From NCBI GenBank assembly GCA_905201915.1, contig CAJKQE010000121.1, positions 1-5,501 on the forward strand: a DNA stretch of 5,501 bases. Reading direction: 5' to 3'. Numbering within the stretch: the first letter of the stretch is position 1; every line of letters starts with the position of its first letter. The notes under the pieces are model-generated. The model saw nothing but the letters and a program-made list of their open reading frames with translations, was not told where the DNA came from and searched no databases. Position numbers and translations under genes: made by a program. This DNA is from an uncultured Lachnospiraceae bacterium (GTDB lineage Bacteria; Bacillota; Clostridia; Lachnospirales; Lachnospiraceae). Shown here in pieces: positions 1 to 5,490 of the stretch.

Positions 1-7
1 AAAACGT

Positions 8-1567
8 ATGAAAAAAGAAGAAATAAAAGAAAAAGGAATTCAGGGAGTTAAAAAGATTATATTCGGAAGAACGCTGTTTGTAATATTTGCGTTTTTAATT
101 CAGTTTGCTCTGTTGGCGGTAACCTATATTTGGCTGAGAGATTATAGCTATGTTTTTTACTTATTGTTTGTTATATTGAGCGTCAGCGTGGTTTTGCATC
201 TTTTTAACAGTAATGAAAGTCCTGATTTTAAATTAGTATGGATGTTGCCACTGGTTATTTTTCCGGTATTTGGTGCATTTTTCTATTTGTATGTGGCAAC
301 TCAATTGGGAACAAAAATGATGTTTCGGCGATTACAGTTTCTTTCTAAATTTACAAAACAGTATGCACCACAAAATGTAGAAGTGAAAAATCGCCTGAAA
401 GAAGAAAATTCTCAGATGGGACATTTTGTCCAGTATATGGAGGAATATGATAATTGCCCTGTTTATGACCATACACAGGTAAAATATTATCCTCTTGGTG
501 ATGACCAATTTCCGGATATGTTGGCAGAATTGGAAAAGGCAGAAAAGTTTATCTTTTTAGAATTCTTTATTGTAGAAGAAGGAAAAATGTGGAATAGCAT
601 TTTAGAGATTTTAAAGAGAAAAGTAAAAGAGGGCGTGGAAGTACGTGTTATGTATGATGGTATGTGTGTACTGGCATTGTTACCTTATTTTTATCCGAAA
701 CTTTTAGAGGCAGAGGGAATTCGCTGCAAAATGTTTGCTCCTATAAAACCTGTATTCTCTACACATTATAATAACCGAGATCATAGAAAAATTATGGTCA
801 TTGATGGAAAAGTTGCGTTTACAGGAGGAACAAATTTAGCAGATGAGTATATAAACCAGAAGTTACGTTTTGGACATTGGAAGGATACGGCTGTGAAGCT
901 TACCGGAAAAGCGGCAGAACGATTTACATATATGTTTTTAGAGATGTGGAATGTGTCTGAAACAAAAGAAGAAAATTATGAGCAATATAAAACACCTATG
1001 AACTTTACTATGCCAAGTGACGGATATCTTATTCCTTATGAGGCATGTCCTTTTGGAAAAGAACGTGTGGGGAAAAAGGTATATCTTGACATTTTAAATA
1101 CGGCAAAAGATTATGTGCATATTATGACACCGTATTTAATTTTAGATTATGAAATGTTGATGGCACTTACTTATGCTGCCAAAAGAGGTGTACAGGTATC
1201 TATTATTATGCCCCATATTCCTGATAAAAAAGCTGCTTTTGCTGTGGCGAAAACGTATTATAATGAGCTTTTGGAAGCAGGAGTAGAAATTCACGAATAT
1301 GAACCGGGCTTTGTGCATGCGAAAATCTTTGTTGCAGATGATGAAAAGGCGGTAGTGGGAACTGTTAATCTGGATTACCGAAGCTTGTTCCATCATTTTG
1401 AGTGTGGTGTGATGATGTATAAAAATTCACAGATTTTAGAAATTGAAAAAGATTTTCAGGAAACTTTACAAAGATGTATTAAGATGCAGCCGTCTGATTA
1501 TAAACGCCAGAAATTGATAATGCGTATTGCAGGAAAAGTTTTGCGTATGTTTGCACCTCTTATGTAG
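8..1567 (+). CDS. cls: Cardiolipin synthase (phospholipase D superfamily, membrane-bound)
   Basis: This enzyme condenses two phosphatidylglycerol molecules into cardiolipin and glycerol at the cytoplasmic membrane. The 519-residue protein has hydrophobic segments near residues 22-42, 47-66 and 76-96; the last two fit the PLDc_N membrane domain. Two catalytic HKD motifs follow: HRKIMVID with H259, K261 and D266, then a GG pair, and HAKIFVAD with H437, K439 and D444. A GTxNxDxRS-type motif follows the second, as usual in Cls. Length is normal for bacterial Cls (about 480-520). The ATG at base 8 gives a typical N-terminus, but only 7 bases precede it, so neither its ribosome binding site nor its promoter is visible and a slightly earlier start cannot be excluded. 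metA follows after 23 nt with no terminator between, so the two are probably cotranscribed. Family assignment is firm; the exact substrate is inferred from homology. Confidence 0.94.
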   Translation: MKKEEIKEKGIQGVKKIIFGRTLFVIFAFLIQFALLAVTYIWLRDYSYVFYLLFVILSVSVVLHLFNSNESPDFKLVWMLPLVIFPVFGAFFYLYVATQLGTKMMFRRLQFLSKFTKQYAPQNVEVKNRLKEENSQMGHFVQYMEEYDNCPVYDHTQVKYYPLGDDQFPDMLAELEKAEKFIFLEFFIVEEGKMWNSILEILKRKVKEGVEVRVMYDGMCVLALLPYFYPKLLEAEGIRCKMFAPIKPVFSTHYNNRDHRKIMVIDGKVAFTGGTNLADEYINQKLRFGHWKDTAVKLTGKAAERFTYMFLEMWNVSETKEENYEQYKTPMNFTMPSDGYLIPYEACPFGKERVGKKVYLDILNTAKDYVHIMTPYLILDYEMLMALTYAAKRGVQVSIIMPHIPDKKAAFAVAKTYYNELLEAGVEIHEYEPGFVHAKIFVADDEKAVVGTVNLDYRSLFHHFECGVMMYKNSQILEIEKDFQETLQRCIKMQPSDYKRQKLIMRIAGKVLRMFAPLM

Positions 1568-1590
1568 AAAAAAGAAAGGGAGAAAGAAAA

Positions 1591-2511
1591 ATGCCCATTA
1601 AAATTCAGAGTGATTTACCAGTAAAAGAAATATTAGAAAAAGAAAATATATTTGTAATGGACGAAAAAAGAGCGGTTCATCAGGATATTCGACCGGTACA
1701 GATTTTAATTTTAAATCTAATGCCTTTAAAGGAAGATACGGAGTTACAGCTTTTACGTTCCTTATCCAATACGCCTTTACAGGTTGATGTTTCTTTTATG
1801 ATGGTGAGCAGTCATGTCTCAAAAAATACAGCTACCAGCCATTTAAACAAATTTTATCAGACTTTTGATGAAGTAAGAAATCATAAATTTGATGGTATGA
1901 TTATTACGGGAGCGCCAGTAGAACAGATGGAATTTGAAGAAGTAGATTATTGGCAGGAAATGACAGAAATCATGGAATGGTCCAAAGAAAATGTAACTTC
2001 TACAATTTATCTTTGTTGGGCAGCACAGGCAGGATTATATTATCATTATGGTTTACAGAAAAGAAAAATGGATAAAAAGGTATTTGGGATTTTTGCGCAT
2101 AAAGTGAAAAATAGAAAAATTCCTTTAGTAAGAGGGTTTGATGATGTGTTTTTTGCTCCACATTCCAGACATACAGAGGTATCAGCCGAAGACATTCATA
2201 ATTGTGAAGAACTTACAGTTTTGGCAGAGTCAGAGGAGGCCGGTGTATTTCTGGTTATGGCAAAAGAGGGAAGACAGATTTTTGTCATGGGACATCCGGA
2301 ATATGACAGAGTAACTCTTGACGGAGAATATAAGAGAGATTTGAGTAAAGGGCTTCCGATTGAAATGCCAAAAGGCTATTATCCGGAGGATAATGCAGAG
2401 AACAAACCGCTTCTTATGTGGCGTTCTCATGCCAATAATCTGTATACAAACTGGCTGAATTATTATGTTTATCAGGTGACACCGTATAATCTGGATGGAA
2501 CACCGTTTTAA
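1591..2511 (+). CDS. metA: Homoserine O-acetyltransferase (MetA family)
   Basis: MetA acylates the hydroxyl of L-homoserine, the first committed step of methionine synthesis, in the cytosol. The 306-residue protein is full length for the family and keeps the characteristic MPLKEDTE segment (K47), the nucleophile Cys142 in YLCWAAQ, and the catalytic His235 and Glu237 in MGHPEYD. Position 111, in GAPVEQ, is Glu. In characterised MetA enzymes Glu here goes with acetyl-CoA use and Gly, as in E. coli, with succinyl-CoA, so acetyltransferase activity is predicted. The start is well supported: ATG at 1591 with AAAGGGAG at 1575-1582, 8 nt upstream. It lies 23 nt after cls and before a hairpin terminator. 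No S-box or other methionine-responsive leader fits in the short gap, so any such control would have to sit upstream of cls. The acyl-donor prediction rests on one residue. Confidence 0.95.
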   Translation: MPIKIQSDLPVKEILEKENIFVMDEKRAVHQDIRPVQILILNLMPLKEDTELQLLRSLSNTPLQVDVSFMMVSSHVSKNTATSHLNKFYQTFDEVRNHKFDGMIITGAPVEQMEFEEVDYWQEMTEIMEWSKENVTSTIYLCWAAQAGLYYHYGLQKRKMDKKVFGIFAHKVKNRKIPLVRGFDDVFFAPHSRHTEVSAEDIHNCEELTVLAESEEAGVFLVMAKEGRQIFVMGHPEYDRVTLDGEYKRDLSKGLPIEMPKGYYPEDNAENKPLLMWRSHANNLYTNWLNYYVYQVTPYNLDGTPF

Positions 2512-2518
2512 TGCTATG

Positions 2519-2556
2519 AGGGTATATTGTGTTTAGCAATATGCCCTTAAATTTTT
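2519..2556 (+). terminator. Rho-independent terminator after metA
   Basis: An 11-bp stem pairs AGGGTATATTG (2519-2529) with CAATATGCCCT (2537-2547), with one G-T wobble and a 7-nt loop. After TAAA comes a run of five T (2552-2556). The T run is short and slightly displaced, so termination may be partial. It sits 8 nt after the metA stop and marks the end of the cls-metA unit. Confidence 0.72.
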
Positions 2557-2565
2557 GGGAAAGTA

Positions 2566-2594
2566 ATGATAAAGAGTAGAAGATGTGCTAGAAT
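2566..2594 (+). promoter_or_regulatory. Candidate sigma-A promoter for the nucleotidyltransferase/GNAT unit
   Basis: A -35-like ATGATA (2566-2571) lies 17 nt before a -10-like TAGAAT (2589-2594). The -10 is preceded by TGC, which gives an extended -10 (TGn). Transcription would begin near 2601, leaving a leader of about 35 nt before the TTG start. It lies between the metA terminator and the next gene, where a promoter is expected. The prediction is from consensus only. Confidence 0.5.
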
Positions 2595-2623
2595 GGCAGA
2601 AATAAATAAATTTTTAAATTCGT

Positions 2624-2631
2624 GAGGTGAT
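2624..2631 (+). promoter_or_regulatory. Ribosome binding site that fixes a TTG start
   Basis: GAGGTGAT matches the anti-Shine-Dalgarno complement AGGAGGTGATC over eight bases. It contains the upstream in-frame GTG at 2627, so that GTG is part of the binding site rather than the start codon. The TTG at 2636 follows with normal spacing. Confidence 0.7.
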
Positions 2632-2635
2632 TGTT

Positions 2636-3289
2636 TTGATAGATATTTCTGCATGGACAGACAAGTTTTTACAAGTCTTGACCCAGAACTTTGGAGAGCG
2701 GATATGGTTTGTCGGATTACAGGGAAGTTACGCTCGTGGTGAAACAACAGAAACAAGTGATATTGATATGGTTGTAATACTTGATGAAGTCTCTGTTTTG
2801 GATATTCAAAAATATAATGCTATGTTAGATACGTTATCCAATCGAGAACAGATTTGCGGTTTCCTGTCAGGAAAACAAGAACTTTTACATTGGGAACCAT
2901 CTGACCTTTTCCAATTTTATAACGATACAAAGCCAATCAAAGGAAGTCTTGATGAATTATTGGTACTGCTTGATACGGCTGCTGTAAACAGAGCAATTAA
3001 AATTGGGGTATGCAATATCTATCATGGCTGTGTACATAATATGCTGTACGAAAAAAGTGAGGAAATTTTGAGAGGATTATATAAATCAGCTTCTTTTGTT
3101 GTACAGGCAATCTGTTTTAAACAAACAGGAAGATATGTTTGTCAACAGAAAAAATTGCTTCAAATAGTTGAGCCAGATGAGCAAGTGATTGTTCATACAT
3201 TCTTGGAATTAAAGAGCGGAGGTCTGACTAATTTTCAAAAGATGTCAGAAACTCTGTTTGAGTGGTCTAAGAAGTGGATTACAGAATAA
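2636..3289 (+). CDS. Nucleotidyltransferase domain protein (MNT/ANT-like)
   Basis: This is a 217-residue protein of the DNA polymerase beta-like nucleotidyltransferase superfamily. Near the N-terminus it has LQGSYARGET followed by SDIDMVV. These form the GSx(10)DxD core, with G30, S31 and metal-binding D42 and D44 counted from TTG 2636. Such domains transfer a nucleoside monophosphate; relatives modify aminoglycosides or lincosamides, or act as MNT antitoxins. The rest (about residues 110-217) appears helical and could be a substrate-binding domain of the kind found in resistance enzymes, but I cannot place it in a named subfamily. An in-frame GTG at 2627 would add three residues but lies inside the ribosome binding site. 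The GNAT gene follows after 19 nt, so the two are very likely cotranscribed. The superfamily is secure; the substrate is unknown. Confidence 0.85.
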   Translation: MIDISAWTDKFLQVLTQNFGERIWFVGLQGSYARGETTETSDIDMVVILDEVSVLDIQKYNAMLDTLSNREQICGFLSGKQELLHWEPSDLFQFYNDTKPIKGSLDELLVLLDTAAVNRAIKIGVCNIYHGCVHNMLYEKSEEILRGLYKSASFVVQAICFKQTGRYVCQQKKLLQIVEPDEQVIVHTFLELKSGGLTNFQKMSETLFEWSKKWITE

Positions 3290-3292
3290 TTT

Positions 3293-3299
3293 GAGGGGG
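3293..3299 (+). promoter_or_regulatory. Ribosome binding site for the GNAT gene
   Basis: GAGGGGG lies 9 nt before a TTG at 3309, between the stop of the nucleotidyltransferase gene and the GNAT gene. It supports TTG 3309 over a longer in-frame TTG at 3258, which would overlap the upstream gene by 32 nt and has no comparable site. Confidence 0.65.
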
Positions 3300-3308
3300 A
3301 AAAATATT

Positions 3309-3797
3309 TTGGTTATATTGCAGATTGACGAAAATAATGTAGATGAAACAGCGACGTTAGTTGCTGACTTTCGAGTGGAATTAAATTCTTATAAAGGCAT
3401 AGAAGCTCGACCGGATATTCAAGAAGGAAAAGAAGATTTGCTTTATTTTTTAAAAGCTCAATATCCTGGTTTTATTGCAAAAGAGGATGGAAAAGCTGTC
3501 GGATATCTTGTATGCAGGATTGAAGATGAGGTTTTATGGGTAGAACATCTTTTTGTAAGCCATGATTATAGAAGAAAAGGTATTGCTTCTTTGCTGTTTC
3601 AAAAAGCAGAAGAAATTGCCGAGTCAATGGGACAGGAAACCGTTTTTAATTATGTGCATCCCAATAATGACAGAATGATAGAATTTTTACGCTCAAAAAG
3701 CTATACAGTATTGAACTTGATTGAAATCCGAAAGCCTTATAAAGATGAGAAAATCAGCACTACGATTAAGGTGGATAAGCATACGTTTGATTATTAA
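3309..3797 (+). CDS. GNAT family N-acetyltransferase
   Basis: This 162-residue protein is about the size of one GNAT domain, which transfers an acetyl group from acetyl-CoA to an amine or related acceptor. Motif A is clear: WVEHLFVSHDYRRKGIASLL, with the acetyl-CoA pyrophosphate-binding RRKGIA loop at residues 88-93. NYVHPNN (114-120) and the FLRSKSYTVL stretch that follows match motif B and the usual C-terminal strand. The start is a TTG placed by its Shine-Dalgarno sequence and gives the N-terminus MVILQIDENN. It is the second gene of a likely two-gene operon with the nucleotidyltransferase. Both families include antibiotic-modifying enzymes, so a resistance or detoxification role is possible, but no substrate can be read from the sequence. 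Nothing looks truncated. Confidence 0.88.
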   Translation: MVILQIDENNVDETATLVADFRVELNSYKGIEARPDIQEGKEDLLYFLKAQYPGFIAKEDGKAVGYLVCRIEDEVLWVEHLFVSHDYRRKGIASLLFQKAEEIAESMGQETVFNYVHPNNDRMIEFLRSKSYTVLNLIEIRKPYKDEKISTTIKVDKHTFDY

Positions 3798-3838
3798 GAG
3801 GATTTTCTGAGGAAATGGCCAATTCTCCAGCTGTTCGA

Positions 3839-3867
3839 TTGTCAATTTGTGTGTTCTAAGATAAAAT
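3839..3867 (+). promoter_or_regulatory. Candidate promoter of the broken XRE regulator
   Basis: TTGTCA (3839-3844) and TAAAAT (3862-3867) are separated by 17 nt, a good sigma-A match. The predicted transcript would start near 3874, leaving a very short leader just ahead of the GGAGG at 3876-3880. A 7-bp inverted repeat, GCCAATT (3818-3824) and AATTGGC (3865-3871), brackets the site and overlaps the -10. It could be an operator or chance. Confidence 0.4.
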
Positions 3868-3888
3868 TGGCATACGGAGGTGGTAGAA

Positions 3889-4093
3889 ATGTTTGAAATT
3901 GACAAGCAAAGGTTTGGAAAATTTGTGGCGGAGCTGCGGAAAGAGAAAGGTGTTACTCAGAAAGAGCTTGCAAAAGAATTATTTATATCAGATAAAGCAA
4001 TTAGCAAGTGGGAAACGGGTGTTTTCCAAACTAAAGGATATTGAGGAACAACCTGTGTTTACCTGTTTGCAAATAAAAGAATATTACTATTAG
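3889..4093 (+). pseudogene. Truncated XRE-family helix-turn-helix regulator
   Basis: The ATG at 3889 has a strong site, GGAGG (3876-3880), 8 nt upstream. The reading frame starts MFEIDKQRFGKFVAELRKEK and contains a complete XRE helix-turn-helix (about residues 10-44) ending in the diagnostic SKWETG. Family members normally continue with a segment of the type S(I/L)PD...LLIPLAE. Here the frame changes to VFQTKGY and stops at TGA 4042-4044, giving only 51 residues. A different frame through the same bases encodes SKLKDIEEQPVF and onward, and stops at TAG 4091-4093, 3 nt before a terminator stem. This suggests an out-of-frame internal deletion joined the 5' and 3' parts of one gene, or of two genes. 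A 51-residue DNA-binding peptide could still be made. No target can be named. Confidence 0.75.
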
Positions 4094-4096
4094 GTT

Positions 4097-4132
4097 AAGA
4101 GATACTACATAAACGTGTTGGTATCTCTTTTT
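4097..4132 (+). terminator. Rho-independent terminator after the XRE remnant
   Basis: A 9-bp perfect stem pairs AAGAGATAC (4097-4105) with GTATCTCTT (4121-4129). The right arm runs into a T tract (4128-4132). The 15-nt loop can form an inner ACA/TGT pairing. It begins 3 nt after the TAG at 4093, which fits the native 3' end of a gene whose middle has been lost. Confidence 0.78.
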
Positions 4133-4211
4133 CGTTAATGCAACACAGTAAATTATTTCATTTTCCTAATTATTTTAGACTGATAAGTAACTTTTTAAAC
4201 GAAGAAAAGAA

Positions 4212-4241
4212 ATGACAATGCTTAAAGGAGCATGGTATAAT
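4212..4241 (+). promoter_or_regulatory. Sigma-A promoter for the DUF2500/DUF6518 unit
   Basis: The -10 is a perfect TATAAT (4236-4241) preceded by TGG, so it is an extended -10. A -35 candidate, ATGACA (4212-4217, five of six consensus bases), lies 18 nt upstream. Initiation near 4248 would leave a leader of about 27 nt carrying AAGGAGG. The ATG at 4212 lies in this -35 box and is therefore unlikely to be a translation start. Confidence 0.68.
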
Positions 4242-4258
4242 AAAAATAGAATTTCATT

Positions 4259-4265
4259 AAGGAGG
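4259..4265 (+). promoter_or_regulatory. Ribosome binding site that fixes the DUF2500 start
   Basis: AAGGAGG lies 9 nt before the ATG at 4275. It selects this start over the in-frame ATG at 4212, which would sit upstream of the predicted transcription start. Confidence 0.8.
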
Positions 4266-4274
4266 AAAAATAGA

Positions 4275-4649
4275 ATGTTTAATCTAATAGAAATGTTATT
4301 TCCTATAATGTTTATACTGATTTTTACAATAATTGTTTTCACTTTTGTAAAAGGAATAGCTACTTGGTTTAAAAACAATAATTCTCCTCGCTTAACTGTG
4401 TCAGCAAGAATAGTAGCAAAACGTCAGAATACCACGCATAACAATCAACCAAACGCTGGTGATATATCAGGAGCACATGGATTTCATACAATTTCCAGCA
4501 CCTCGTATTATGTGACATTTCAAGTAGATAGTGGTGATAGAATGGAGCTGTCTGTATCAGGCTCAGAGTACGGAGTGCTTGCAGAGGGAGATAAAGGACA
4601 GCTGACATTCCAAGGCACAAGATATTTAACATTTGATAGGGAAAATTGA
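4275..4649 (+). CDS. DUF2500 family membrane-anchored protein
   Basis: This 124-residue protein has one N-terminal membrane segment (about residues 5-28). A charged, polar linker with N and H residues (about 49-70) leads to a compact C-terminal domain. The pattern SPRLTVSARIVAKR, then SSTSYYVTFQVDSGDRMEL, then GVLAEGDKGQLTFQGTRYL is what I recognise as the DUF2500 family, whose members have this size and layout. No biochemical function is established for it. Topology places the C-terminal domain either outside the cell or in the cytoplasm; the basic residues just after the segment (K33, R39, R45) slightly favour a cytoplasmic domain. It is the first gene of a likely operon, with its own promoter and strong ribosome binding site. 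Family assignment is from remembered sequence pattern, not a search. Confidence 0.82.
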   Translation: MFNLIEMLFPIMFILIFTIIVFTFVKGIATWFKNNNSPRLTVSARIVAKRQNTTHNNQPNAGDISGAHGFHTISSTSYYVTFQVDSGDRMELSVSGSEYGVLAEGDKGQLTFQGTRYLTFDREN

Positions 4650-4664
4650 ATCTAGAGGTGCATT

Positions 4665-5312
4665 ATGAATAAGTTTTTGAATAAGATAAGGAGTATAGAG
4701 AATGAAATACCCATTACTAGGAAAATTATAAATACAATACTTATACTGTGTTTTGGAATAGTTTTAGGAACTTTTGCAAAATTTTTAGATACTACAGCAA
4801 GCAATACTTTACCATTTATATTTGAATATTTAGATATTAGTAATTTTTTGGGTCGTTTTGCTATATGGTTATTGATTGCTTTGTACATTGCAATTTATAG
4901 TCATTCTTCCATAAGAGCATCATTAAATGTGTTAGTATTTTTCATTGGAATGGTTTCAAGTTATTACCTATATTCATATTTTGTTGCTGGATTTTTTCCA
5001 AAAAATTATGCAATGATTTGGCTTGGTTTTACTGCCATTTCTCCATTGTTAGCTTTTGTTTGTTGGTACGCTAAGGGGAAAAGCAAAATATCTTTTATAC
5101 TTTCAGTAATAATAATTGCAATTTTATTTGATTTTACATTTATTTATGGTTGGATTTATTTTGATGTGTATTCAATTTTAGAAGTGATAGTCTTTGGTGG
5201 TGCATTAATAGCTTTAAAACGTAACACCTTTAGGGAGACAACGTATATGATATTGAGTGCAGTTGTTATTGCTGTTATACTTAATATGTTAGTTCCATTT
5301 CATTTTGGTTAG
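4665..5312 (+). CDS. Multi-pass membrane protein, DUF6518-like
   Basis: This 215-residue protein is very hydrophobic, with about seven predicted membrane segments (near 22-41, 63-79, 87-106, 117-134, 143-164, 168-184 and 193-211). Conserved-looking stretches include GIVLGTFAKFLD at the first segment, then SSIRASLNVLVFFIGM, and GFFPKNYAMIW leading to SPLLAFVCWYAKG. These resemble the DUF6518 family as I remember it; no function is known. The ATG at 4665 is preceded by AGAGGTG (4654-4660). It lies 15 nt after the DUF2500 stop with no promoter or terminator between, so the two are probably one transcript. No transporter motif, catalytic residue or signal peptide was recognised. No clear terminator follows; the GC-rich repeat region begins about 30 nt downstream. 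A generic integral membrane protein call is safe; the family name is less so. Confidence 0.78.
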   Translation: MNKFLNKIRSIENEIPITRKIINTILILCFGIVLGTFAKFLDTTASNTLPFIFEYLDISNFLGRFAIWLLIALYIAIYSHSSIRASLNVLVFFIGMVSSYYLYSYFVAGFFPKNYAMIWLGFTAISPLLAFVCWYAKGKSKISFILSVIIIAILFDFTFIYGWIYFDVYSILEVIVFGGALIALKRNTFRETTYMILSAVVIAVILNMLVPFHFG

Positions 5313-5365
5313 GCAGATTTTAAGATTATAGATAGAATATAAATTTCACGAACCGCCGAAGTGAT

Positions 5366-5381
5366 CCGCCAGCGGTGGCGG
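5366..5381. repeat. Small hairpin CCGCCA/TGGCGG
   Basis: A perfect 6-bp GC-rich stem (5366-5371 with 5376-5381) has a GCGG loop. Its left arm overlaps the 20-bp repeat's left arm, so the two structures cannot form together. Confidence 0.7.
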
Positions 5382-5399
5382 TCGTAAGACATATCGCCA

Positions 5400-5415
5400 C
5401 GCCAGCTTGCTGGCG
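5400..5415. repeat. Small hairpin CGCCAG/CTGGCG
   Basis: CGCCAGC (5400-5406) is complementary to GCTGGCG (5409-5415). The practical fold is a 6-bp stem with a CTTG loop. It lies inside the large inverted repeat. Confidence 0.72.
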
Positions 5416-5465
5416 AGAGGGCGGTTCACTTTGGTGGTTGGGCGAGCGTTAGCGAGCCGTTCAAA

Positions 5466-5490
5466 GCCCCCGTTATCTAACAAGGGGGGC
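5466..5490. repeat. C-rich/G-rich hairpin with inner GTTA/TAAC stem
   Basis: GCCCCC (5466-5471) pairs with GGGGGC (5485-5490). Inside, GTTA (5472-5475) pairs with TAAC (5478-5481) around a TC loop, leaving AAG as a one-sided bulge. It is followed by an A-rich run, not T residues, so it is not a + strand terminator. Asymmetric hairpins like this are seen near nick sites of transfer origins, but no known nick sequence was matched. Confidence 0.6.

Larger units (their letters stand above)
5351..5439. repeat. 20-bp imperfect inverted repeat
   Basis: AACCGCCGAAGTGATCCGCC (5351-5370) pairs with 5420-5439. There is one mismatch (5365 with 5425) and two G-T wobbles if the structure is RNA. The arms enclose about 49 bases. 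In a second register, GAACCGCC (5350-5357) is an exact complement of GGCGGTTC (5420-5427), so two alternative folds are possible. Confidence 0.75.

Noticed and set aside
1142..1396. Antisense open frame inside cls (and similar antisense frames at 2230-2430, 2547-2756, 3693-3905, 4175-4378, 4369-4632 and 4652-4888)
   Set aside because: All are opposite real + strand genes or their regulatory gaps, lack recognisable domains, and are explained as shadows of AT-rich coding sequence.
1568..1590. Methionine riboswitch ahead of metA
   Set aside because: The gap is only 23 nt and is filled by a ribosome binding site, too short for any S-box.
3258..3308. Longer GNAT start at TTG 3258
   Set aside because: It would overlap the upstream gene by 32 nt, translates the ribosome binding site, and has no Shine-Dalgarno sequence of its own.
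3815..3859. Tiny open frame starting MANSPAVRL between the GNAT gene and the XRE remnant
   Set aside because: It has only 14 codons, the nearby GAGGA is too close to the ATG, and no family was recognised. It overlaps a likely promoter.
4212..4274. N-terminal extension of the DUF2500 gene from an ATG at 4212
   Set aside because: It lies in the -35 box of a near-consensus promoter and upstream of the expected transcript start. The ATG at 4275 has an AAGGAGG at ideal spacing and gives the family's usual N-terminus.
5466..5490. Strong C/G hairpin as a transcription terminator
   Set aside because: It is followed by A residues on the + strand and only a TTT on the opposite strand, so it lacks the T tract of an intrinsic terminator.
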